From assembly GCA_900556525.1 (NCBI GenBank), contig USOZ01000030.1, positions 1 through 13,007 on the forward strand: 13,007 bases of DNA. The letters run 5' to 3'. This document shows positions 5,837 through 13,007 of this stretch, piece after piece; within the stretch, counting starts at the first letter, position 1; each line of letters begins with the position of its first letter. The translations under genes and the position numbers were made by a program. The notes beneath the pieces were generated by a model. It saw nothing but the letters and a program-made list of their open reading frames with translations, was not told the DNA's origin and ran no database searches. Origin of the DNA: an uncultured Oscillospiraceae bacterium (GTDB taxonomy: Bacteria; Bacillota; Clostridia; Oscillospirales; Ruminococcaceae).

Positions 5837-5879
5837 GAAGCTTCAAAGGCTGATAAAACCTTTGGAGCTTCGTTTTTTT
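5837..5879 (+). terminator. Strong hairpin abutting the resolvase start codon
   Basis: GAAGCTTCAAAGG (5837-5849) pairs with CCTTTGGAGCTTC (5859-5871) over 13 bp with one G-U pair and a 9-nt loop. The plus strand then has G and seven T, the form of an intrinsic terminator. No plus-strand gene precedes it. On the minus strand it lies 4 nt before the resolvase ATG with only TTTT between, so it may instead limit entry of transcription or translation into the resolvase gene. Confidence 0.7.
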
Positions 5880-5894
5880 ATGCCTTGATAAAGG

Positions 5895-6050
5895 AAGTGA
5901 CAGCATTTTCAAAATAATGACATCAGCGTTTATCGTCAAGTGACAGCAAAATCGTCGCTTTGCCGTCAGAAATATAGCTCAAAGCAGTGCGCAACCGAAA
6001 AAATGACACCCGTGGGATGTCAAAACCATGTCAAATGGACGTCAATCGGG
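5895..6050. repeat. Repeat cluster upstream of ParM: candidate parC centromere or res site
   Basis: AAGTGACAGCA occurs twice (5895-5905 and 5938-5948). TGACA recurs at 5918 and 6004. On the other orientation TGTCA/CGTCA units sit exactly 11 bp apart at 6018, 6029 and 6040, and CGTC units at 5953 and 5964 are again 11 bp apart. TGACAcCCgtGGgaTGTCA (6004-6022) forms a dyad. Tandem sites of about 11 bp upstream of parM are the form of ParR-bound parC in plasmid R1. Small serine recombinases also place res sites upstream of their genes, so the region could serve either partner. Confidence 0.5.
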
Positions 6051-6195
6051 GAATTTTTCTTTGTGATAGAATTGAAATCAGGATAAGGGCGGTCATTTCC
6101 GATGAAAATGACACCATTATCCGCAAGATGCTCATTTTCGGCCGAATGTGACTCTTAATGTATTCAATATATATGACGAAAAGCAGAGGTGCATA
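6051..6195. other. Leader region of the TnpW-ParM-ParR operon
   Basis: This AT-rich stretch must hold the operon promoter, but no clean pair of hexamers is visible; TAGAAT (6067-6072) is the best -10-like match and lacks a good -35. GTCATTT and AAATGAC (around 6092-6112) form a 7-bp inverted repeat next to a further TGACA. A longer reading of the first gene from 6148 crosses this region but has no ribosome binding site. Confidence 0.4.
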
Positions 6196-6369
6196 ATGCA
6201 GGAAAGATACAAACCCGATGAAGCTGCACACAGCGTAACTGTCGGAAAGACAATCTTTATTGTAAGCTCATTTACAGACACACAGACAACCGTTACAGCG
6301 GAGGAGCTTATCATAAAAATGCTTAAATCAAAAGTCGCAGAAGCGGCAAAGGAGGAGAAAACAGCATGA
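6196..6369 (+). CDS. tnpW: TnpW-family transposon-encoded small protein
   Basis: A 57-aa protein beginning MQERYKPDEAAHSVTVGKTI. This matches the conserved opening of TnpW, a small protein of unknown function carried by Tn4451-like and related Clostridial elements (recognised from memory of the family). FIVSSFTDTQTTVTAEELII follows, then a charged lysine-rich tail. The start at 6196 is preferred over 6148 because AGAGGT lies 6 nt upstream and the family begins at this Met. The stop overlaps the ParM start by 4 nt (ATGA). Such coupling to a segregation ATPase suggests a shared role in element maintenance, which is inference. Confidence 0.75.
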   Translation: MQERYKPDEAAHSVTVGKTIFIVSSFTDTQTTVTAEELIIKMLKSKVAEAAKEEKTA

Positions 6370-7295
6370 TCCCTTACAACAATTCTATCATTGTTCCCGT
6401 GGACACAGGCTACGGGAATATCAAAAACTCGCTTCACTCATTCCCCACGGGAATCGCAGCATACAAGACCAAACCTGCATTTAAGGGCAGGATACTTCAT
6501 ATCGGAGATATGTATTACCGTATTGGCGAGAGTCACAAGGAGTACATTCCCGACAAAACCGTTGACGAAGAATTTCGTCTGCTGACCATTGCCGCAATTT
6601 GTGACGAGTGCAGAAACTGCGGATTTTATGAGGGAAACATCTATCTTGCGGTCGGCTGTCCCACTGCAATGCTTACGGCTCAGCGTGAAAGCACGAGAGA
6701 GTATTTTATGAGCAATCCCCATATCGACTGCGAGTACAATAACGTTCACCATCATCTCACCATAGTCGGCTGCTTCGTTTATCCGCAGGGATATGCTGCG
6801 GTCACTGAGTATCTTCACAATATGACAGGTGTGAACATGGTGGTTGATATCGGAAACGGTACGGCGAACATTTTGCAGATCAACAACAAAAAGCCAATTG
6901 AAGAAAAATGTGTTACCGAAAAGCTTGGCGTAAATCAATATATGATAGCCGTGCAGAAAGCTGTAATGGCTGCATACGGCAAGAAAATTGATCCCGAAGT
7001 GGTTGAGCTTTTTATCCGAAACGGAGATACCAACGTTTCCGACAATTACAAAAATATTTTCCGTGAAGAAGCAGAAAAATACTGCCGAAAGATTTTTGAT
7101 GCACTTTACAGATGCGAGTATGATCCCGATTTTATGAAGCTGTATGTCTGCGGCGGCGGTGTTAAGCTTATCAGACGTTTCGGAAAATACAATTCCGACA
7201 GAGTGATTTTTATTGATGACATCTGCGCAACTGATAAAGGCTATCAGCAGTTTGCATTAAAGTCACTCAAAGCATTGGAAAAGAGGTCTGAGTAA
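6366..7295 (+). CDS. parM: ParM/StbA-like actin-family segregation ATPase
   Basis: A 309-aa actin-like protein that in plasmids polymerises into filaments and pushes sister copies apart. The nucleotide-binding signature is complete: phosphate-1 loop VDTGYGNIK (12-20), phosphate-2 loop VVDIGNGTANIL (159-170) and the adenosine motif YVCGGGVKLI (260-269). The C-terminal ATDKGYQQFALKSL is also typical of ParM-like proteins of Gram-positive mobile elements. The gene overlaps both neighbours, 4 nt with tnpW and 1 nt with the ParR-like gene (TAATG), giving a tightly coupled operon. GGAGG lies 9 nt upstream of the start. On an integrated element it would stabilise an excised circular form or support replication; that is inferred. 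Confidence 0.88.
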   Translation: MIPYNNSIIVPVDTGYGNIKNSLHSFPTGIAAYKTKPAFKGRILHIGDMYYRIGESHKEYIPDKTVDEEFRLLTIAAICDECRNCGFYEGNIYLAVGCPTAMLTAQRESTREYFMSNPHIDCEYNNVHHHLTIVGCFVYPQGYAAVTEYLHNMTGVNMVVDIGNGTANILQINNKKPIEEKCVTEKLGVNQYMIAVQKAVMAAYGKKIDPEVVELFIRNGDTNVSDNYKNIFREEAEKYCRKIFDALYRCEYDPDFMKLYVCGGGVKLIRRFGKYNSDRVIFIDDICATDKGYQQFALKSLKALEKRSE

Positions 7296-7621
7296 TGAAG
7301 CAGATGAAAAGAATTACACTCAGGCTCTCCCTTGAAAATCCGTCCGATAAGAAGATTGCTGATTTTCTTGCTAACATCGACAAGAATAAATATCATACGG
7401 TTAATAATGCAATAAAAACTATTTTGTATTCGGTTATTAACAATACAAATGTTGAATCTTCTGCTCCTGCCGCTAAATCGGATATGAAAGATATTATTGC
7501 AGTTATCCGCACAACTCTGAAAACTGAAATTTCCAAACTGCTTTTTGTTTTGGGTAACCACGCTGTCAAGAAACAGGACGATTCTCCCTCTTGCATAGTT
7601 TCAACACAGGATTTCTGTTGA
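7295..7621 (+). CDS. ParR-like centromere-binding protein
   Basis: A 108-aa protein whose N-terminus KRITLRLSLENPSDKKIADFL (5-25) looks like a ribbon-helix-helix strand and first helix. KYHTVNNAIKTILYSVI (about 32-48) fits the second helix. The C-terminal half is low-complexity then helical (MKDIIAVIRTTLKTEISKLL), as in ParR proteins, where the C-terminus contacts the ParM filament. Position right after parM with a 1-nt overlap, small size and RHH-like start support ParR, the adaptor between the centromere repeats and ParM. Sequence similarity alone would be weak. An internal ATG three codons later is an alternative start. Confidence 0.7.
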   Translation: MKQMKRITLRLSLENPSDKKIADFLANIDKNKYHTVNNAIKTILYSVINNTNVESSAPAAKSDMKDIIAVIRTTLKTEISKLLFVLGNHAVKKQDDSPSCIVSTQDFC

Positions 7622-7663
7622 TGATGACGGTGATTTCAGAGGGTGGATTTCTCGAAAATGGGA

Positions 7664-7692
7664 TTGAACTTTTGGGGGCAGTGTGGTATAAT
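7664..7692 (+). promoter_or_regulatory. Promoter of the alpha/beta hydrolase gene
   Basis: TTGAAC (7664-7669), a 17-bp spacer and a perfect TATAAT (7687-7692), 62 nt before the hydrolase start. It separates this gene from the ParMR operon, for which no terminator is seen in 7622-7663. Confidence 0.85.
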
Positions 7693-7754
7693 GGAAGGTA
7701 GGAGTAGACACTCGGCTTGCTCATGAAGATTGATTTTTAAGGAGTAGTATTCAG

Positions 7755-8702
7755 ATGAAAAAAGCATTTAAGATAATTGGAAAGGTACTTCTTGTAATCA
7801 TAATATTACTAATCATTTTCTTGCTAATAGTGTTCACATACAATAAAATTATGATGAATAAGGAAAAGGCATTATTGGACGAACCTCTTGGCGAAATGAT
7901 AGAGGTTGACGGACACAATATGTGCATATACTCTGAGGGAGAAGGTAAACATACATTAGTATTTCTTTCAGGTTCAGGAACTGCTTCTCCTATACTTGAT
8001 TTCAGAAGTCTTTATAGTTTGTTAGTTGATGATTATAGGATAGTAGTTGTTGAAAAATTCGGCTACGGTTTCAGTGATGTAGTAAATACTGAGAGGTCAT
8101 TTGATACAATACTAAGGCAGGACAGAGAAGCTCTTTCAAAGGCTGGAATTGATGCTCCATTTATCCTCTGCCCTCACTCAATGTCTGGACTTGAAGCGAT
8201 ACTTTGGGCACAAGAATATCCAGATGAAGTCGAAGCAATTGTAGGTCTTGATATGTCTCTGCCACGCTCTTATGACAACTTTAATTTTTCAAAAACAGAA
8301 CGGTTTGAAAAAATTGCGGCTATTGGACGGGAACTGGGGATCGTCAGATTTTACTATTCTGACAGTTCACTTCCTCAAGGACTTTCAGAAGATGAGAAAG
8401 ATTTATACAGAGCAATAGCCTGTAAAATAGCTGTAAACGATGACGTTATAAATGAAGGTCTTGCTATCCCCGATGCCGTCAAAAAGATCGACGGAGCGCC
8501 TAAGCCTGATATACCAATGTTAATGTTTGTATCTGACGGGAAAGAAACAGGCATTGAAAAGTGGTCGGAGATACAAAAAGAGTATGCTTCTGAACTGTCA
8601 AATGCAACTGTTGTTGAACTTTATTGCGGACACTATGTTCATAATTATAAGCAGGAGCAAATAAGTGAAGAAATGAAAGAATTTATTGAGAATATCAAGT
8701 AA
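7755..8702 (+). CDS. Membrane-anchored alpha/beta hydrolase
   Basis: A 315-aa predicted esterase/lipase-like hydrolase. A basic N-terminus (MKKAFKIIGK) and a strongly hydrophobic segment (11-29) with no cleavage site anchor it in the membrane, with the catalytic domain probably outside. The alpha/beta-hydrolase core shows the oxyanion strand LVFLSGSGT (68-76), EKFGYGFSD (100-108) and the nucleophile elbow PHSMSG (140-145) with Ser142, in which Gly at the first and fifth elbow positions is replaced by Pro140 and Ser144. The likely acid is Asp261 (FVSDGKE) and the likely base His293 (CGHYVHNY). AAGGAG lies about 10 nt before the ATG. Own promoter and terminator make it an independent cargo gene. 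The substrate cannot be inferred. Confidence 0.85.
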   Translation: MKKAFKIIGKVLLVIIILLIIFLLIVFTYNKIMMNKEKALLDEPLGEMIEVDGHNMCIYSEGEGKHTLVFLSGSGTASPILDFRSLYSLLVDDYRIVVVEKFGYGFSDVVNTERSFDTILRQDREALSKAGIDAPFILCPHSMSGLEAILWAQEYPDEVEAIVGLDMSLPRSYDNFNFSKTERFEKIAAIGRELGIVRFYYSDSSLPQGLSEDEKDLYRAIACKIAVNDDVINEGLAIPDAVKKIDGAPKPDIPMLMFVSDGKETGIEKWSEIQKEYASELSNATVVELYCGHYVHNYKQEQISEEMKEFIENIK

Positions 8703-8748
8703 TAGTTTTTGACTTTCGCAGTTGTCTATAAATCAAATATTTCCACAA

Positions 8749-8780
8749 AATGCAGAGCAACGCCAGCTCTGCATTTTTAT
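8749..8780 (+). terminator. Terminator of the hydrolase gene
   Basis: AAATGCAGAGC (8749-8759) pairs perfectly with GCTCTGCATTT (8767-8777) around a 7-nt loop, followed by TTATTTT. It lies 46 nt after the hydrolase stop. Confidence 0.9.
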
Positions 8781-8849
8781 TTTCCCCATAACATTTTCAC
8801 AATAAGAAAAGTTTTATGGCGCACCCAAGTTCATGCGCACTGCGAATAG

Positions 8850-8913
8850 ACTTTCACCCCGAAAGTGCGCTATAATTTTAGTGTGGGGCTTAAGTATAGG
8901 CTCGACTAAAATT
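8850..8913 (+). promoter_or_regulatory. Promoter and leader inverted repeat before the 406-aa mobile-element protein
   Basis: A perfect TATAAT (8871-8876) is preceded by a weak TAGACT -35 (8847-8852) at 18 bp. GCGCACT (around 8835) and AGTGCGC (around 8864) flank the -35 as an inverted repeat. A second inverted repeat, AATTTTAGT (8874-8882) and ACTAAAATT (8905-8913), starts in the -10 and spans the leader; it could fold in RNA or bind a regulator. Confidence 0.55.
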
Positions 8914-8932
8914 TCAGAATGGTGGTGATGAT

Positions 8933-10153
8933 ATGACTACAAATTCTATCGCTGACAAGCTGGCGAAACTCGAAAAGAAGATCGCCAAGCGTGAGAAAGC
9001 TATCGCTGACGAGACAAAGGAGCTTGATAAGGATAGAGCAGAATATAACAAGCTCTACATCATGTTCCTGTCCGACAAGTACAAGCTGAGTGGCAAAGAC
9101 CTGTTCTCCGCAATCGAGCGTGAGCATGATCAGCTTGAAAAGCTCCGTGAGGGTGAGCAGTCCGATGATGATACGGACAATGCTTCGCTCATCGAAAAAA
9201 TGCGTGAAAGCGGTTATGTTTTCACCAATGAAAAGCGAATGATCGCTAAGCCTGCAAATGTGAAATACGGGTGTTCAATAGCCAAACTCGGTTATAGTTA
9301 TTCAATGGAAATGCTTCAAATGAGAATTGCAAACAAGCAGAATGAATTTGCCGGAATAAAGATAAGTGCGTTTCTCGGTGTTCAGGTTGATTACGCTGTT
9401 ACTGTTCGTGAAAAGCAGATTGAACTTTATCGGTCACGTTCCGTTTCATCGAATATTTCTTATGCAGAGGTAAGAAGAACAATGGAGCTGCTGAATTATG
9501 TACACGATAATCACATTCATTCCGTTGATGATATGAAAGCGGTTGTAGGCAAAGCAAAAGCGAAAGCAGAAAAGCTTTACTATCGTTATGATTATCTTTG
9601 CAAGGAGAAAAAACTGCTTGAACAGTTAAAAAAATTCGGTAATGAATATCATTATCTTGTCAACAAAACCAACAGAGCGGATATTGAACAGAAACGGCTT
9701 GAAGAATTATATCGAAAATTTCTGCCCAATGCTTTTCTCGGTCGTGGTAATTACGGTGATTCCGATTGGGTGCAAAAACAGATAAATCAGATACAGAGTG
9801 ATCTTCGTGGAATTGACAGCGTATATGCTGAGCTGAAGAAAGCCAATTCGGATTATTATCGTGCATGGAATGGTCAGGAATTACTTGAAAGAACTCTTGA
9901 AACTGATTTTGACCGTATTCGCAAGCAGGAGCATTTGCGTAAGCAGATCGAAATGTATCATCAGGGATATGAACTTCAGGAGGACGGTACATATGCTAAG
10001 AATCCTGAAGCCACAGAAATCCGCAATGCAGAGTTTAATTATCTTGCAGAGATCGAAGCTGAAAAACAACGCCGGGCAGAAATGGAATATCTGCTTGAGC
10101 TTGAAAAGCAGGAAGAGCGTGCAAGACGCAGAAGTTATGATCGTTCAAGATAA
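8933..10153 (+). CDS. Coiled-coil mobile-element protein: DUF4315-like start fused to relaxase-tail-like region
   Basis: A 406-aa, highly charged, largely helical protein. Residues 1-75 (LAKLEKKIAKREKAI, FLSDKYKLSGKDLFSAIERE) resemble the small coiled-coil DUF4315-type proteins of conjugative transposons. From about 115 the pattern changes to one resembling the C-terminus of Clostridial Mob relaxases: KLGYSYSMEMLQ, then SYAEVRRTMELLNYVHDNHI (176-195), MKAVVGKAKA and a long coiled coil with NEYHYLVNKT. The HUH catalytic domain of a relaxase is absent. This looks like a chimera or an accessory mobilisation protein that has lost or never had nicking activity. The ribosome binding site is weak (GGTGGTG). 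Both assignments rest on remembered family patterns and are tentative. Its end overlaps the converging STAND gene. Confidence 0.6.
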   Translation: MTTNSIADKLAKLEKKIAKREKAIADETKELDKDRAEYNKLYIMFLSDKYKLSGKDLFSAIEREHDQLEKLREGEQSDDDTDNASLIEKMRESGYVFTNEKRMIAKPANVKYGCSIAKLGYSYSMEMLQMRIANKQNEFAGIKISAFLGVQVDYAVTVREKQIELYRSRSVSSNISYAEVRRTMELLNYVHDNHIHSVDDMKAVVGKAKAKAEKLYYRYDYLCKEKKLLEQLKKFGNEYHYLVNKTNRADIEQKRLEELYRKFLPNAFLGRGNYGDSDWVQKQINQIQSDLRGIDSVYAELKKANSDYYRAWNGQELLERTLETDFDRIRKQEHLRKQIEMYHQGYELQEDGTYAKNPEATEIRNAEFNYLAEIEAEKQRRAEMEYLLELEKQEERARRRSYDRSR

Positions 10154-12435
10154 TCGGTTTCCCACTCTTTGGGATACTCAAATCCATATCTTTGCATCTG
10201 CCGTGCTGCCGCAATTTTTCTTGCGGTAAGTTCTTCGGAGCAGCCGAGAGCGAAATATTCCGCAAAAGCAAGGCTGTATTTTTTCACCGCCAGCGGATAA
10301 TTACCAGAAAGAATGTGTGCGGCTCCAAGGTCAAAAAGCAATGCAGCATGATTATTGGAGCTGCACCCTTCTGTTGCAAATTCACATTCGAGCAGAATGT
10401 CCAGAGCCTTGTTCACTTTCGCATTTGCGGAAAGTGTTGCGGCATAGTTTCTTGCAATAGAGATAAAATCATCATTGTATGCCCTGCACAGTTTTATGAA
10501 AAGATATGCTTTATCCATAAATTCAAGACCACGTTCGGTTTCCTTGTTTTCGGTATAAAGAATACCGAGGTTCATATTTATGTTGGCAAACAGCACGGGA
10601 TTTGATTTTTCATCGCACATTGAAAGTGCTTTATTCATCAGGCTAATGGATTTGGCAAGTTTATCATTTCTGTTTGCAGGCAACATTGCCTTATTATTTA
10701 GGAGCAATGCCCTGTTATTATCAGTACCGAGTTTATCATCGTCAAGCAGTTTTTCAGTTTCGGAAATGATGATTTCCATAAAATCATATTCGTGATAATT
10801 GTCAAGGAATATGTATGCTGCTTCGAGGAAATTCAGATATGAACTGCTGTCGGTACTGCCGAGATATTTCATTACATTTCCGATTGCCGAAATGATAGTC
10901 GCAGAGTCGGGCAGCTCAATACCAATGATTTGCAATTTGCTTTTCAAATTGGTGATAAGCACATCACAGTTATCAAAAGTTGGTTTCAAATCAAGCAGGA
11001 CAATATCCCTTATCATTGGGTGAAGCGTGATAATATCAGCGTGGATATTTTCAATGAAACCAAGCTCACACAGCTCATTTATTCCGTTCGTATCGTCCAG
11101 TTCAAGCATTTTAGCAAAATATCTGATACGGACTTCATCAAAGATAATCAGATTCCGCATTATGTTCTGATAGCTCTCATCAAGAAGGTACAGTGAGAAA
11201 AGCGAACGGATATGACTATAGTATGTTTCTTTTGCATTTATGCCGTCCTTGCTGATTTTTATCTTATCAGTTGATTCGGGATCGGCACTGTTCTGTCTGA
11301 GATGTTCGAGAATTTCTTCGGGAGTATGCAGACCTTTTTCAAGAAGCTTTGCTGTCATCTCAATGGACAAGGTGTGGTGATGAACAGTTTCGATCAACTC
11401 ATTGATAACGGCTTTATTTTCCTTGGCATAGGAATAGTATTTACTTACGAGCTGATACAAATCTTCGGGATTTGCGATAGCATCAAGGTTGAAAATATAT
11501 CCGCAGTCGATATTGCTTCGTGTTGTGAAAATCATCTTACAGCCGTAATTGATAAGCGTACTTAGAAAGCTGTCATTTGCAGTATTAAGGTTATCAATTA
11601 TGATGAGCGAATCTCTGCGCAGACTTTTCAGAAGGCGGATATGCTTTGTAAAGCGGGTGTGTTCATCATCGGAAAGGTTATCCCCTGCAAAATCCATATC
11701 GGTTATCATTTCTTTCAGACTGCCGTGATAATTGAAATACAGAATATTTCGGTATTCTTTCTTGAATTTCTTTGCGTATGCTTTGGCAAATTCGCTTTTG
11801 CCGATGCCTGCGAAGCCTTTTATGAACACCTTGCTGTGTTCCTGCAAAGTTGTATGAAGTTCGTCAAGTTCCGTATTACGTCCGCAGAAATATCTGCAAG
11901 GTGTCGGAATCTCCGCACCGAATACACATTCAGAAACGGTGATAGCAGAGGCAGGCAGCATAGGCTTATCGGCAGATACAAAAGGTCGGTCAATAGCTGC
12001 AAAAATCACATTTCCGATAAAGCGGCAGACTTCGGATTCATTGGCGGTGTCTATATCAATCAGTATTTCATTCTTCTTTTCTTCGGAAAGAGAATAGTCG
12101 TTTGATACAAGAGTTACAAGCTCATTGCAAAGATTATTCAGATCATAGACTACATCAACACAGTTATCCTGAAAATCATATCCGATGCTTTCACAGCCAT
12201 TGTCACGATAAAAATTTATGAGGTCGGCAGGAACAGGGCGGCTTCCTTTTATCCAACGTGATATTGAGGAGCTTTCAAAAATTTTATCATCGCAGCTGTC
12301 ATAATATTCGGAGAATATTCCCGTTATGAGGTCGGTTTGCGTGAATGCACGTTCTCTGTCCTTGGAAATGTGCATATTCTCACGGCAGTTTTTGATTATG
12401 ATGCTTATTACTGTGCTGAAATCCACTCGGCGCAT
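10135..12435 (-). CDS. STAND P-loop NTPase with N-terminal HTH-like domain and C-terminal TPR-like repeats
   Basis: A 766-aa signal-transduction ATPase of the NB-ARC/STAND class. The N-terminus (to about 110) contains SSSISRWIKGSRPVP (56-70), which resembles the recognition part of an XRE-like HTH. CGRNTELDELHTTL (184-197) opens the NTPase. Walker A is GFAGIGKS (207-214), Walker B is SLIIIDNLN (276-284), and the sensor is MIFTTRSN (301-308) with Arg306. A winged-helix-like stretch follows (about 410-485), and helical TPR-like repeats fill about 570-735. Such proteins oligomerise when the repeat region binds a trigger; known members act in transcription control or anti-phage defence. No nuclease or other toxic effector domain is visible, which favours regulation. 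The start chosen has AAGGAA 8 nt upstream; a longer form from 12474 does not. It is divergent from the large serine recombinase. Confidence 0.88.
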   Translation of the reverse strand: MRRVDFSTVISIIIKNCRENMHISKDRERAFTQTDLITGIFSEYYDSCDDKIFESSSISRWIKGSRPVPADLINFYRDNGCESIGYDFQDNCVDVVYDLNNLCNELVTLVSNDYSLSEEKKNEILIDIDTANESEVCRFIGNVIFAAIDRPFVSADKPMLPASAITVSECVFGAEIPTPCRYFCGRNTELDELHTTLQEHSKVFIKGFAGIGKSEFAKAYAKKFKKEYRNILYFNYHGSLKEMITDMDFAGDNLSDDEHTRFTKHIRLLKSLRRDSLIIIDNLNTANDSFLSTLINYGCKMIFTTRSNIDCGYIFNLDAIANPEDLYQLVSKYYSYAKENKAVINELIETVHHHTLSIEMTAKLLEKGLHTPEEILEHLRQNSADPESTDKIKISKDGINAKETYYSHIRSLFSLYLLDESYQNIMRNLIIFDEVRIRYFAKMLELDDTNGINELCELGFIENIHADIITLHPMIRDIVLLDLKPTFDNCDVLITNLKSKLQIIGIELPDSATIISAIGNVMKYLGSTDSSSYLNFLEAAYIFLDNYHEYDFMEIIISETEKLLDDDKLGTDNNRALLLNNKAMLPANRNDKLAKSISLMNKALSMCDEKSNPVLFANINMNLGILYTENKETERGLEFMDKAYLFIKLCRAYNDDFISIARNYAATLSANAKVNKALDILLECEFATEGCSSNNHAALLFDLGAAHILSGNYPLAVKKYSLAFAEYFALGCSEELTARKIAAARQMQRYGFEYPKEWETDYLERS

Positions 12436-12462
12436 GGCGGTTCCTTTCGTGATTTTTCTTTC

Positions 12463-12491
12463 AGTATAACACAATTTTTAACAAAAATCAA
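12463..12491 (-). promoter_or_regulatory. Promoter of the STAND NTPase gene
   Basis: On the minus strand TTGATT (12491-12486), a 17-bp spacer and TATACT (12468-12463), 27 nt before the chosen start. It also supports that start, since an ATG at 12474 would lie upstream of the -10. Confidence 0.8.
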
Positions 12492-12498
12492 ATCATAA

Positions 12499-12539
12499 AT
12501 TTGTTTGTGTTTTTACAAATAATTTATTGCTTTAAAGCA
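12499..12539. promoter_or_regulatory. Operator candidates between the two divergent promoters
   Basis: ATTTGT (12499-12504) and ACAAAT (12515-12520) form an inverted repeat between the two -35 boxes. A perfect 12-bp palindrome, TGCTTTAAAGCA (12528-12539), overlaps the recombinase -35. A regulator bound here could control both genes. Confidence 0.5.
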
Positions 12540-12555
12540 GAATATGATGTATAAT
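12527..12555 (+). promoter_or_regulatory. Promoter of the large serine recombinase gene
   Basis: TTGCTT (12527-12532), a 17-bp spacer and a perfect TATAAT (12550-12555), 40 nt before the recombinase start. Confidence 0.8.
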
Positions 12556-12570
12556 AAATACAGTCATAAT

Positions 12571-13007
<437 letters not shown>

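Noticed and set aside
5895..6113. Repeat cluster as a CRISPR array
   Set aside because: The repeated units are 5-11 bp with irregular, short intervals, and no cas genes are present; a protein-binding array is far more likely.
6438..6938. Minus-strand frame opposite ParM
   Set aside because: The plus strand carries the full actin-like motif set; the antisense product has no family features.
11641..12105. Plus-strand frame of 154 codons within the STAND gene
   Set aside because: It lies opposite the Walker A region of the NTPase and is a cysteine/phenylalanine-rich shadow without initiation signals.
12436..12474. Longer STAND NTPase start
   Set aside because: The upstream ATG would lie before the -10 box TATACT, and the AAGGAA ribosome binding site is placed for the start at 12435.

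Overview
The window looks like a low-to-mid G+C Gram-positive gut anaerobe of the Ruminococcus/Clostridia type. The grounds are consensus sigma-A promoters, strong AGGAGG ribosome binding sites, short U-tailed hairpin terminators, a SirTM-macrodomain pair, a TnpW-type transposon protein and a TnpX-like large serine recombinase. Species assignment is inference. Nothing was searched against a database.

Left end (1-1369). The last 44 codons of a plus-strand gene end in a strong terminator and converge on a minus-strand pair. That pair is a small XRE regulator with the build of a restriction-modification controller (C) protein, linked by a 1-nt overlap to a predicted restriction-endonuclease-like protein. 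No complete methyltransferase is visible. The truncated plus-strand gene is the only local candidate.

Central minus-strand operon (1323-5154). Two tandem near-consensus promoters overlapped by AAAGTTGT-type repeats lead into a YwnB-like NAD(P)-binding protein and an Rrf2 regulator. After an intervening hairpin terminator come an unknown 113-aa protein, a flavin split-barrel/ferredoxin fusion, a zinc-type macrodomain ADP-ribosylhydrolase and a class M sirtuin (SirTM). Together they read as a redox-controlled, reversible protein ADP-ribosylation operon. The lipoyl-carrier genes (GcvH-L, LplA2) usually linked to SirTM are not in it.

Mobile-element region (about 5150-13007). A small serine resolvase diverges from an overlapping TnpW-ParM-ParR operon. 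The roughly 360-bp gap between them holds short repeats, some at 11-bp spacing, suggesting a parC-like centromere and/or a res site. Next come a membrane-anchored alpha/beta hydrolase with its own promoter and terminator, and a 406-aa coiled-coil protein that looks like a mobilisation-protein/relaxase-tail chimera. That gene overlaps tail-to-tail with a 766-aa STAND (NB-ARC-like) P-loop NTPase with a cryptic N-terminal HTH and C-terminal TPR-like repeats. The STAND gene is divergent from a TnpX-like large serine recombinase cut by the window edge. The two promoters face away from each other around palindromes.

The most intriguing parts are the STAND NTPase paired with the recombinase, the plasmid-style ParMR module with TnpW, the Rrf2-SirTM-macrodomain operon, and the C protein-endonuclease pair without a visible methyltransferase.
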